Source: Hemerocallis citrina (taxonomy: Eukaryota > Streptophyta > Magnoliopsida > Asparagales > Asphodelaceae). Taken from it: a stretch of DNA of 64,000 nt. The notes beneath the pieces are model-generated. The model worked only from the letters and a program-made list of their open reading frames with translations, was not told the DNA's origin and did not search any database. Below are positions 21,459-30,800 of the stretch, in pieces. Location of the stretch: contig JACEHZ010000374.1 in assembly GCA_017893485.1 (NCBI GenBank), positions 340,001 to 404,000 of the forward strand, read 5' to 3'. How positions within the stretch are numbered: position 1 is the first letter of the stretch; every line of letters begins with the position of its first letter. The position numbers and the translations under genes are program-made.

Positions 21459-21530
21459 GATGGCGGCTTCCTTCAACTTGAGATGAGTGCAGTGTTTCTG
21501 TGACGGTCTTTGTTTGTTTTCTCAGAACCC

Positions 21531-21536
21531 AATAAA
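21531..21536 (+). terminator. poly(A) signal of the antisense transcript
   Basis: AATAAA lies 73 bp after the stop at 21458, in the context CCCAATAAAGGAGTATGAATAAGG. The antisense unit therefore has its own 3' end, ~345 bp before the convergent gag-protease stop at 21881. Confidence 0.55.
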
Positions 21537-21880
21537 GGAGTATGAATAAGGAATTCTTTTCACTCTTTGCTCTGGCTGATAGTGTAATGAATGATGAAGG
21601 GAGTGTGGTTCGGCCCTGTTGATCCGTAAGGGATCGGCGCGGGGTGTTGTGAAGTCTCCCTGGCCTGAGGCCGAGACGGACCTATCGAGGCATTGGGGAC
21701 GACACCGGAGTGAAGACTCGGGTGCCGATCCCATTGTCCGGTGTTAGGTCGGGTCTGCCGAGGCATTGGGAGTTTGACAAAAAGAGATTTCTTTCGTATA
21801 AGATAGGGAGGGCCGCTAAGATGGCCCTTTACATATGAGCGCTTACACAAAAACATATTTACATTTAGCCAAGCTAGAAC

Positions 21881-24160
21881 CTATGTTCGTCCCTCAAGGA
21901 ACTTCATTAGGTGCTTGGCGTCGAAGGGGACCTCCTCCAGCTCGACGACAGGTTCGGGAGCAGGGCCGTCCCTCTCAGGTTCGAGTTTGACGGCGTCGAG
22001 GGGGAACACACCTCCCCCGACGGTGGTCATGTAGCACGACCGCGCTGCTTCTTGGCTGCCTCGGACGATACCGACTCCTTGCGGGGTGGAAAATTTGAGT
22101 TTCAGATGGTAAGCCGAAGGCACCGCTTGGAGGGAGCACAGTCTGGGTCGGCCGAGTATGGCGTTGTAAGCCGCCTTGACGTTGACCACCATGAAGTCCA
22201 TGGACTCGGTCCTCTTGACAGGAGCTGATCCTGCGGTAACGTCGAGGGTAATAATCCCTTCTATCACGACAGGGATGCCGGAGAACCCATGCAAGGTGTA
22301 TTCGGCCGGCTTGAGTTTGCCTCTAGGTAACTTGAGATTCTCGAAGGCCTCGAGGAAAAGAATATTAACTGAGCTGCCGTTATCGACGAGGATGCGGCGA
22401 ACCTCACAATTAGCCATGTGGAGGCTAATGACGAGGGCATCGCAGTGGGGTAGGCGAACGCCTTCGAGGTCCTCTCCTGAGAAGGAGACTGGCATCGGTT
22501 GTAGCTTGGGCGAGGGGTTGTCTTGGACAGCATTCACCTCTCGGATGAAGGCTTTCCGGGAAGTATTTGATTCTCCTCCCATTGGCCCTCCGTGGACACA
22601 GTGCAAGATGAATGGCGTATTCGCGGCTCCCTCGGGCTCGGGATCCCGACCCTGGATGCGGTTCGGAGTAGGGTTTGGAGGCGAAAGCCTCCGGTTCCTA
22701 GCATCTCGCCGATCCCGTGGGCCTTCTCGGGTGAATTCTCGGAGGTACCCTCGTGAGATGAGTTCCTCAATTTCGTCTTTCAGGACCCGGCATTGGTCGG
22801 TTTCGTGTCCGTGATCTCTGCGGAAGCGGCAGTAGAAGCGCTGATCTCGATTCTTGTTGTTAGTAGGTCGGGGAGGTAGTCGTACAATGCCTTTGTCTTC
22901 GATTTCTAAGAGGATGGCGGACACGTTATGTGTCAAAGGAGTGTACCTCTCGAAGCGGGGGACCGGCGGGACCTTCTTCATGGCTCCCGCGTCCCTCGGA
23001 GCCTTCTTTGATGGTTCGACTTCTTCGGCCTTCCGTTTTCCCTTCCTGGTGGCCTCCCTGGCATCTTCGGGGTTAAGGGCCTCTTCTGCCCTAATGTACT
23101 TCTCGACCCTGTTGAGGAAGTCGGAAAAGTCGACGGGGGGTTTCTTCGCCAAGGAAGCCTTCAGCTGTCCATGACGGACGTTGTGCTGAAATGCCGCGGA
23201 GGCGACGCCTGGATCAAGGGACGAGATCGACCTTGCCTCCGCAGTAAACCTCCGGACGAACACTCTGAGTGACTCCCCCTCTATCTGCCTGAGCCCAAGT
23301 AAAGAGGCGCTGGTCCTTTCGGCCTTCCGGCTGGTGACAAAGTGGGCAAGAAAATTGCCCTCCAGTTGGTCGAAGGAGTAAATGGAGCCGGGGGCGAGCT
23401 TCAAGAACCATTCACGAGCTGGACCCCGAAGGGTGGCAGGGAAGGCTCGGCACAGCAGAGGATCCGAGGCACTGTGAATCATCATGAGGGTTTTGAAACC
23501 CTCCATGTGATCAGCAGGATCTCCCTCGCCGTCGTAGGTCTCAAATTGAGGTGGTCGGAAATTCCTGGGTATTTCAGCTTGGAGGATGGGGGCGGAGAAG
23601 GGAGGACGGACAGGTCTGTAACCCTGAGCCGCTCGTTGGCCGCCGTCTCCTATGTGATCGAGGCGATCCTCCATTTCTTGGAGGCACCTTTGGAGTACGC
23701 CATCGTCCTCTGACTGGATTGTTGACGGGCGAGACACGCTGGCCTCGGCGTCTGACCCGGTTTGGGAATGGAGGGGTTCCTCCCTGGGGGCCCGTCGGAG
23801 AGCCCCAAGAATTTCCCTTCGGAAATCCTGGAACTCCTTGTGAGTGACGGGGGCTCCCTCAACCCTGTTGGGTCGGTCTGAAGGTTGCCTTCCGACGCGG
23901 CTGAGCGCTGGCCTCCGTCCACCGGGCGGCGGTCTTGGATGGTTCGGGGCCGAGTTGGAAGCGGCCCTTCCCCTGCTGCGGCTAACCTGCCGGTTGATGA
24001 TTATCCCCCGTAGGTCGGGCTGGACTGGACGGGTGACGCTCCTTTGGGACCCCTGAGGGGGAGCCCCGTGTTTTGAAAGGCGTGGCCCGGCGTTAGAAGT
24101 TGGTGGGGGCGAGTCCCGTCGGTTGACGGAGGTAGCAGCCCCCTTGCCCTTGGAGGCCAT
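21881..24160 (-). CDS. Gag-protease polyprotein of the Tat-like gypsy element
   Basis: 759 codons, uninterrupted. Residues 1-190 are basic and Pro/Arg/Ser-rich. Residues ~200-360 are a retrotransposon Gag domain (PAREWFLKLAPGSIYSFDQL, LASLL-type LLGLRQIEGESLRVFVRRF), which forms the particle. Residues ~440-470 carry YCRFRRDHGHETDQC and KDEIEELISRGYL, the zinc-binding motif typical of Tat/Athila Gags. The retropepsin follows: RRILVDNGSSVNILF at ~588-602 (D-N-G-S in place of D-T-G) and ILGRP at ~668. The frame stops soon after (FLEGRT) with no RT, RNase H or integrase. The start is the first ATG downstream of the primer site. An uninterrupted 2.3-kb frame in an element with ~3% LTR divergence suggests selection or relative youth. 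Confidence 0.9.
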   Translation of the reverse strand: MASKGKGAATSVNRRDSPPPTSNAGPRLSKHGAPPQGSQRSVTRPVQPDLRGIIINRQVSRSRGRAASNSAPNHPRPPPGGRRPALSRVGRQPSDRPNRVEGAPVTHKEFQDFRREILGALRRAPREEPLHSQTGSDAEASVSRPSTIQSEDDGVLQRCLQEMEDRLDHIGDGGQRAAQGYRPVRPPFSAPILQAEIPRNFRPPQFETYDGEGDPADHMEGFKTLMMIHSASDPLLCRAFPATLRGPAREWFLKLAPGSIYSFDQLEGNFLAHFVTSRKAERTSASLLGLRQIEGESLRVFVRRFTAEARSISSLDPGVASAAFQHNVRHGQLKASLAKKPPVDFSDFLNRVEKYIRAEEALNPEDAREATRKGKRKAEEVEPSKKAPRDAGAMKKVPPVPRFERYTPLTHNVSAILLEIEDKGIVRLPPRPTNNKNRDQRFYCRFRRDHGHETDQCRVLKDEIEELISRGYLREFTREGPRDRRDARNRRLSPPNPTPNRIQGRDPEPEGAANTPFILHCVHGGPMGGESNTSRKAFIREVNAVQDNPSPKLQPMPVSFSGEDLEGVRLPHCDALVISLHMANCEVRRILVDNGSSVNILFLEAFENLKLPRGKLKPAEYTLHGFSGIPVVIEGIITLDVTAGSAPVKRTESMDFMVVNVKAAYNAILGRPRLCSLQAVPSAYHLKLKFSTPQGVGIVRGSQEAARSCYMTTVGGGVFPLDAVKLEPERDGPAPEPVVELEEVPFDAKHLMKFLEGRT

Positions 24161-24220
24161 GAGAGTTCGGCTGCCGAGGTCCCTTGATGGTCGGGCTCGG
24201 GTCGGCTTCTGAAGAAGCTA

Positions 24221-24239
24221 TTCCCACAGACGGCGCCAA
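24221..24239 (-). promoter_or_regulatory. primer binding site of the Tat-like element
   Basis: The minus strand reads TTGGCGCCGTCTGTGGGAA two bases inside the 5' LTR. Sequences starting TGGCGCCGT are the usual primer sites of Tat/Ogre-lineage elements (tRNA-Arg type in published descriptions). The position is as expected. Confidence 0.7.
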
Positions 24240-24241
24240 CC

Positions 24242-25034
24242 TGATGCGGTTTGTTTCTGGGATACGTGTGGATGCACCAGGTGTGAGTTCGGACTCGATT
24301 TGTATTGAAGGAGAAGGCTGCTTGTCAGACGACCTTCGGCTGACCGAGCGGTATTGGCGACGGGCTTGGAATGAGGTGGATGTCTGGGCTCGGATCAGAG
24401 GACTCGGATCCGAGGTCTTGTGTACCTGCAGACGGTCCTAAAACACCGGGGTTTATCCCAACGGCGGACCCTCAGACGATCTAGTCAGTCTCTGTGAGAG
24501 AGTAGCAATAACTAGGAGAATTTAGGTGGCAAAAGATTGATTACCTGAAAAGGTGGGTGAGGGTCTGGTATTTATAGGGAATTCCAATCGGGTTGGGATC
24601 CGCTTGGGGGCCGGGTCTGAACCCAAAAGCCCATGGGCCTGACGTGGCAGAAGGCCCAGGGGGTTTAGGGCTGACGTGGCAGTACTAAGAGTGGTATAGG
24701 GATGACGTGGCCAAGCCCTTAGTGGTATTTGGAGCTGACATGGCTGATTATGGGGCTCCTGCGCTTCTGGGAGAATCTGGTGGCCTAGGTTGGGCCAGAT
24801 CATCTTCATTCTTCACCAGGCTGGGCGGACGGCCCGTGGGGCTGTCGTGGATCGGAGGCCGAGGGCCATCGGACCTCGTCGGACACGAGGAGACCAGGTC
24901 TGTGGGGGTGAACTTGAGGTTCGGCGCCGACCCTGTAGTGGTTCGAAGCCGAGCCAGACTGTTGTTTTTTCCATTTTTGAGTGAAAGTTGTACTGGGCCC
25001 TGGTTGGGCCCCAAGCCATTTTTACCCTACCACA
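24242..25034 (-). repeat. 5' LTR of the Tat-like element
   Basis: 793 bp. In element orientation it begins TGTGGTAGGGTAAAAATGGC and ends CCGCATCA, giving standard TG...CA ends. It is followed outward by the target duplication ACTCT. Confidence 0.85.
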
Positions 25035-25760
25035 ACTCTGTATGTCTAGGTTTCTCAAACCTTTCTCTACTTCCTCTGTATTGGGATTTTCCATTAAATC
25101 TTCTATTACCTAAATATTTATGTTAAGTTTTGTTATGGATTATAACTCCTTCATACCTGCTTCTTTTATACCTAATTCATCTTCAGTGTCATTTGTTATA
25201 TATGTACAAAGTCCTTTTATGTTATCATTTATGTTTTTAAAATAGTTTCTTAATAGTTTCTACATATTCTGGACCATTGTAATCTTTTTCCGACGCTTCA
25301 ATGTTTATCATATAAATTTATAAGAGTTTTGATGGTTTTTCTTTGTAATATTATCCATCCTAACTTAATTCCTATAGTTTAAGATTTTGTATGATAATAT
25401 TTGTTGGTAATACCAGCTTGTTTCTTCGTTCCTATAATCTAATACTTTGTATGCTATATCGCTATATCTTTTTATATTTTGATATGCTATATCGCTATAC
25501 TTTGTATGTTAAGAAGTTTCTCAGTTACTCTACTTGTTATTAACAAATATTCTGATATTTTTCTATCAGCTATACGCTTTCTTTCTATTAATTTTCTATC
25601 AATGTACCTAATTTAAAATTTTTAAAGTATTATTAATTTTTTTTTCTGTGAAATATCCAATTTTTATAAGATTAAGGGACATTATAGTTTATAATTTTCC
25701 AAATAGGGTTGTATAAAAAAATTTATTTTTAGGTTTTTATATCAACAGGGTCACAGTTAC
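25035..25760 (-). pseudogene. pararetroviral polyprotein, N-terminal side
   Basis: Strongly AT-rich minus frames with many stops, Lys/Asn/Glu-rich (for example MENPNTEEVEKGLRNLDIQS directly at the insertion border, and LCTYITNDTEDELG near 25200). Base composition and strand match the other pararetroviral pieces. The outer limit is a guess. Confidence 0.4.
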
Positions 25761-26133
25761 AGGATCACAGTTGGAGATAATATTTCTAGAAGTGGATCAA
25801 TGGGCTACTTACCTTGAAAAGTCGGTTGGTTTGATAAATAATTATTGAAAGTGAGTTATTTACTAACAAACACTCTCAAAAACATCATCACCATTGCTAG
25901 TAGCATCATGCATCATCCACTAATGCATTACATTGATCGCCAATCTAATCAATAGACTAATCGCACTATAACAAAAGTTCCCCCTTCCCTTCCCTTCCCT
26001 TCCCTTCCCTGCATGCACCAAAAAACCATCATCATCACCAAAATTCCCCTTCCCTACATGCACCAAAAAACGTCATCATCACCACCAGCACCATGCACCA
26101 TAAATCTATCATAACTCATGCACCATAAATCTA
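25761..26133. other. spacer with simple repeats downstream of the DUF1191 gene
   Basis: It contains (CCCTT)n at 25981-26010. It also contains two direct repeats: a CACCAAAAAAC-type phrase and CATGCACCATAAATCTATCATAACT (two copies at ~26092-26141). It presumably holds the 3' untranslated region of the minus-strand gene. Confidence 0.6.
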
Positions 26134-27003
26134 TCATAACTGAAAGCCATAATTATTCTCAATGGCAGGGGCAGTCCTCACCACCCCAGCCACCGGGGCC
26201 CGCACGTGCCCCACCATGGACACCCTCATTGCCTCCTCCTCGTAAACCCTCCTTCTCTCCTGCTCCTCCTCCTTCCTCTTCCTCTTGCTCGCCACCGCCA
26301 CCACCACCATCCCCACCATCACTACCCCAAACCCCCCTCCCACCACCCCCAACACCACCACCTTCCACCAGCTGCCTCTCCCCTTCATCCCCTCCTCCAC
26401 CACAACCCCATAATGCCCTTGCCCCCACGCGTAACACACGTGCCTCCTAGTCTCATTCGCAACCCTAACACTCCCATCCACCCCAAAACTTGCACACAAC
26501 CCCGGATCACAACCACCAGCTTCAAAGACTTCCGAGAAGTCTATCGCGACCGGCTTCTTCCTGAAAGAAATGCTGAGAGCTGTAGGGTAAATCAGTAGGC
26601 CGAGGATCGGAGAGACGAGCTTGAAGTTACTAGGAATGTTGTAGAGTGTGGAGGAAGTAAGATTGAGTAAGTTTTGGCGGACTACAATGATTCGTTTGAC
26701 GTGGGGGTGGATGATGATGCCTCGTGGGAATGTGAACTCTTTGAGGGTTGCGCCATGGCGGTGAAGACTACCGGACCGGAAACGGATGAAGTCGGCGGTT
26801 AGGTAGTTGGAGAGGTTGGAGGGGAGTAGGGTTTTGTAGACAACAGCGGTTTTGTGGTGGTTCGGAGGGGAGTTGAAGGTCGAGTTTATGGTGATTTGGT
26901 CAAGGAGAACAAGTTGAGGGGAGTGCAATGAGAGGGAAGGGAATGAAACAGTGAGTAAGAGGAGGAGGAGGAGGAGGAGGAGGGTGAAAGCTTGGAGAGC
27001 CAT
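26134..27003 (-). CDS. DUF1191 family membrane protein
   Basis: 289 codons in one exon. An N-terminal signal peptide (MALQAFTLLLLLLLLLLTVS, with a run of ten Leu) leads into an extracellular domain. Its features include RSGSLHRHGATLKEF, a 'GIIIHPHVKRIIVVRQNL' strand and CDPGLCASFGVDGSVRV, typical of the plant DUF1191 family. A single transmembrane helix at ~218-242 (WWKVVVLGVVGGGFGVVMVG...) is followed by a basic, Glu-rich cytoplasmic tail (SKRKRKEEEQERRRVYEEEA). Length and layout suit the family, whose function is unknown. The start is at the signal peptide. A purine-rich GGAGGAGGAGG run encodes the Leu stretch. This is the only host gene here without visible lesions. Plus-strand Pro/His-rich frames over it are shadows. 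Confidence 0.85.
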   Translation of the reverse strand: MALQAFTLLLLLLLLLLTVSFPSLSLHSPQLVLLDQITINSTFNSPPNHHKTAVVYKTLLPSNLSNYLTADFIRFRSGSLHRHGATLKEFTFPRGIIIHPHVKRIIVVRQNLLNLTSSTLYNIPSNFKLVSPILGLLIYPTALSISFRKKPVAIDFSEVFEAGGCDPGLCASFGVDGSVRVANETRRHVCYAWGQGHYGVVVEEGMKGRGSWWKVVVLGVVGGGFGVVMVGMVVVAVASKRKRKEEEQERRRVYEEEAMRVSMVGHVRAPVAGVVRTAPAIENNYGFQL

Positions 27004-27353
27004 GAATGAAAGTAATGGTTTGGTTTAGAAGGCATTCACAGGGGCTTAATTAATTAGTTGGTTTTTTAACTATTTATTAACCTCCCCCTTTTTTTTCTTT
27101 GGGATTTTTATTTGGAAGGAGTGATGCTTAAAAGTTTTGTGTAATGATGGAAGGGGGAGGGAAAAGGAAGAGAGTTAAAGGTAGGGTGGAGGGTGGTTTT
27201 GGATCTTGTGTTGTTTGGGAGGAAGGGGGAAGGTGCACTGTGCACTCTTCCATTTGATATGGCACTTTTTTAAAAAAATTTAATTTTCATATCGTACGGT
27301 CGGACACATGAATATGTTGTACTGTCGGGCACTTGAATCTGATAGGATGCTTG
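27004..27353. other. upstream region of the DUF1191 gene
   Basis: The probable 5' untranslated region and promoter of the minus-strand gene lie here. No clear TATA box could be fixed. The copia target site is at its outer edge. Confidence 0.4.
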
Positions 27354-27851
27354 TGTAGGATAATGGCTCGATTCTGGTATTTGGTATCTGCAGTGTTCGA
27401 AAGTTTCAGAGCTTCAGTCGACTGGATGGAGGAGCAGTCGACTGTCCAGAGAGGAGTTTTCAAAGACTAAAGATACAGTAGCAGCAGTCGACTGATCAGT
27501 CGACTGTCCCGAAGGAAGTACCAGTCGACTGGTAATTGGACCAGTCGACTGTCGGCGGGCTTTGGATCCAGATTCGGCCCAATTCGAAAGGCCCAATAGT
27601 TTCCCTATAAATACACCCGTTAGGGTTTTGTAAATTGTAACACCTTATTCGGATTTTGAAGCCGTCATCTCTTGTAAAGGCTTTGTTTGCCCATTGGAGA
27701 ACATAGTAAAGAAACCCCAACCGCCCCTTGTGGATGTAGGCATCGTTTTGCCGAACCACGTAAATCTTGTGTTCTTGTGTTGCTTGCTTTTCTGTGTTTT
27801 CTCACTGTTTCTCTCGTTTGATTGTTGGTTTGATTTGTATTCCGCACAACA
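27354..27851 (+). repeat. 5' LTR of the copia element
   Basis: TGTAGGATAATGG...CGCACAACA. It contains six copies of the 10-bp palindrome CAGTCGACTG in the first 200 bp, a TATA box CTATAAATA at ~27605 and a poly(A)-signal-poor R region. A 3-bp CAG tract differs from the 3' copy. Confidence 0.95.
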
Positions 27852-27853
27852 AG

Positions 27854-27865
27854 TGGTATCAGAGC
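27854..27865 (+). promoter_or_regulatory. tRNA-iMet primer binding site (copia)
   Basis: TGGTATCAGAGC lies two bases after the LTR end, the standard primer site for plant copia elements. Confidence 0.9.
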
Positions 27866-27887
27866 TGTTGGTTCGACCTAGAGGGAG

Positions 27888-30800
27888 ATGGCGGGTGATG
27901 CAGATGCAACCAAGGATGTTGTGGGATCAAGTTCGTCCAGAACAACGATTCACAACGCAAAATTTGAAGTTGAAAAATTTGATGGGACAAACAATTTCGG
28001 GATGTGGCAATGTGAGGTGTTGGATGTTCTTGTTCAACAAGAACAAGATGTTGCTTTGGAGAAAGAAAAACCTAAGGATATGTCTGAAGCAGATTGGAAG
28101 AAGTTGAATCGAGTTGCGTGTGGGACTATTCGGCTCTTTATTGAGAAGGCTCAGAAGTATGATTTGATGAGGGATACCATTGCTGCGGTGTTGTGGAAGA
28201 AACTCGAAGACAAATACATGAGGAAAAGTTTGGAAATCGGCTGTATTTGAAGAAGAGACTTTTTCGCTTCACCTATACGGAAGGTATGTCTATGAATGCT
28301 CATGTTGAATCATTTAATAAATTGTTGGCTGATTTGTTAAATTTGGATGAGCAAATTAAGGATGAAGATAAAGCCCTAATTCTGTTGAATTCATTACCTG
28401 AAAGTTATGATCATTTAGCAACTACTTTATTATATGGAAAAGATACTGTGAAATATGAAGATGTTGCAAATGCTTTGTTGAATAATGAAACTAGGAGAAG
28501 GGATAAAATGGTTGATAGAGAAACTTCTGAAGCTTTGATTGTAAGGGGCAGGACTGAGACCAGATCTGAGTCCAAATCTGGGAAAAAGAGAAACAAATCT
28601 CGTTCCAAATCGAGAGGAGTTTCGAAGGACAGGAAAATACCGGCCAAAGATGAATGTGCTTTCTGTCATGAAAGGGGGCATTGGAAAAAGGATTGTCCAA
28701 AGCTACGAAATAAGGGAAATTCGACTGCAAATGTGACTGTTGATAATTTAGAAAGTGGCGAGGATTTTTCTTTTGCACTTGCTTCTAGTCCCTCACTTTA
28801 TCAAGAAGTATGGTTTCTTGATACAGCAGCCTCCTATCATATGTCTTGGAAAAAGGAGTGGTTTACTTCTTTGGAGTATATGGATGGTGGTATAGTTTTG
28901 ATGGGAAATGATGCACCTTGTAAGAAGGTAGGAATCGGGAAGATTGAATTGCTAATGCACGATGGTCTTATTAGGGAGCTTTCAGATGTATGGTATGTTC
29001 CAGATTTGAAGAAGAATTTAATTTCACTTGGTGCTTTGGAGGCCAGTGGATTGAAATTTGCTAGTGAAGGTGGCATTCTGAAGGTGACTAGCGGATCACT
29101 CGTGGTGATGAAAGGGCAAAGAAAAAGGAACTTGTTTTTCTTGCAGGGAAAAACATATTTGGGTAAGGCTGCCAGTGTAACTGAGAGGCCTAAACAGGTT
29201 GTTCCCGACTCTACTAGGTTGTGGCATATGCGACTCGGGCATGCAGGAGAAAAGGCCTTGCAGGGGCTTGTGAAGCAAGGGTTGCTTAAAGATGCTAAAG
29301 GGTGCAAGTTGGAATTTTGTGAACATTGTGTTTTGGGTAAGCAAACTAGGGTGAAATTTGGTACAGCTGTACATCAGACAAAGGGTATCCTCGATTATGT
29401 GCACACAGATGTTTGGGGCCCTACTCAGACACCTTCTATGAGTGGTAGACACTGGTTTGTTACTTTTGTTGATGATTACTCCAGACGAGTTTGGGTATAT
29501 ACCATGAAGCACAAAGATGAAGTTTTGACATTGTTCACAAGTTGGAAGAAGAAAGTTGAAAATCAGACTGGTAGGAAAATTAAGGTTCTGAGGTCAGATA
29601 ATGGAGGGGAATACAAGAATGATCCGTTTCTGAAATTGTGTGAAGATGAAGGGATCCAGAGGCACTTCACAGTTAGGAAGACTCCACAGCAAAATGGGGT
29701 TGCAGAAAGGATGAACAGAACCTTACTTGAGAAGGTGAGATGTATGTTAGCACAGTCTGGATTGAAGAAGACATTTTGGGCAGAAGCTGTTATATATGCA
29801 AGCCACATTGTCAACCGTTTACCATCAGCAGCACTTGAAGGCAAGACGCCTATTGAGGTATGGAGTGGTAAACCTGCATCTGATTATAGTTTTTTGCATA
29901 TATTTGGTTGTCCTGCTTATTTTCATGTAACTGAAACTAAACTTGATGCAAGAGCCAAAAAGGCTATATTTGTTGGTTTTAGTACTGGTGTCAAAGGTTA
30001 CAGGTTGTGGTGTCCAGAACAGAAGAAGTTAGTAATCAGCAGAGATGTGACTTTTGATGAGACCAGCATGATTAGCTCGGGACAGTCGACTGGTGGTATA
30101 GGACAGTCGACTGGTGAGCAGCAGAAGAGTGGGACAGTTCTCCAACAGGTGAGTAGCAGAATCTCGGGACAGTCGACTGATGTACAGGAGCAGTCGACTG
30201 GTAGTCTAGAACAGCAGAAGAGTGGGAGCTCGGGACAGTCGACTGTTGGCAATAACCAGTCGACTGGTAGGAGAGTTCTCCAACAGGTGGAGTTAGAAAA
30301 GTTGTCAGTTGAAAATCCTGTTCCTGTCCAAGATGAAGATGATGTGGTTGATACTGAGAATGATGAAGAAGTTCCTATCCAGCAGGAAGAATCAATTGCA
30401 GTAAGAAGGCAAAGAAGAGATATCAAACGACCGTCTCGTTTTACAGATACAGTTGCATTTGCTCTTCCCATTGTGGATGATGAAGTTCCCTCCAACATCA
30501 AAGAAGCCACTAGAAGTTCAGAAAATGCAGATTGGAAAGTTGCTATGGATGAAGAGATGAACTCTCTTCATAAGAATAAGACTTGGGATCTAGTGCAACT
30601 ACCAAAGGGGAAGAAAGCAATTGGTTGCAAGTGGGTGTATACGAAGAAAGAAGGTCCAAAAGGCAGTGTTCGGTTCAAGGCTAGACTAGTTGCAAAGGGG
30701 TATGCTCAACAGGAAGGTATTGACTATAATGAAGTGTTCTCTCCGGTTGTGAAGCATCCTTCTATTCGGATTTTGTTAGCTTTGGTAGCACAGTTTGATC

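Larger units (their letters stand above)
15657..25034 (-). mobile_element. Tat-like gypsy element with gag-protease only and an antisense gene
   Basis: 9378 bp bounded by 793-bp direct LTRs and a perfect 5-bp target duplication ACTCT (15652-15656 and 25035-25039). On the minus strand the order is 5' LTR, primer site, gag-protease frame (24160-21881), then no pol. A divergent-strand intron-containing gene (18510-20739, plus strand), an 87-bp tandem array, a purine tract and the 3' LTR follow. Known Tat elements (Retand, Grande, Ogre relatives) carry extra ORFs, sometimes antisense, and tandem repeats before the 3' LTR. Gag-only forms are called TR-GAG. By eye the two LTRs differ at ~22 of 793 positions, mostly transitions, so it is considerably older than the copia insertion. 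It would need RT and integrase in trans. Confidence 0.85.
5800..25760 (-). mobile_element. decayed endogenous caulimovirid (pararetrovirus), split by three insertions
   Basis: The pieces are 25035-25760, 15263-15656, 12059-14127 and ~5800-7933. Read on the minus strand they form a consistent order: an acidic N-terminal polyprotein part, a zinc-knuckle coat-protein remnant, a 30K-type movement-protein remnant, retropepsin-like sites, then a tRNA-Met primer site (6091-6102) that marks the pregenome start. All frames are broken by many stops. Between the pieces lie a solo LTR, a MITE and a Tat-like element, each with target duplications. Coat-protein and movement-protein parts in that order in one reading direction resemble the cavemovirus/solendovirus layout. 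I did not find a reverse transcriptase part, which was probably lost around 6.8-7.6 kb. Both outer limits are approximate. Confidence 0.65.

Noticed and set aside
21148..24056. Frames antisense to the gag-protease and antisense-gene exons
   Set aside because: They are shadows of long, GC-rich coding regions with recognised domains.
26118..26598. Plus-strand Pro/His-rich frames
   Set aside because: They are the antisense of the DUF1191 C-terminal half and its transmembrane and tail codons; low complexity.
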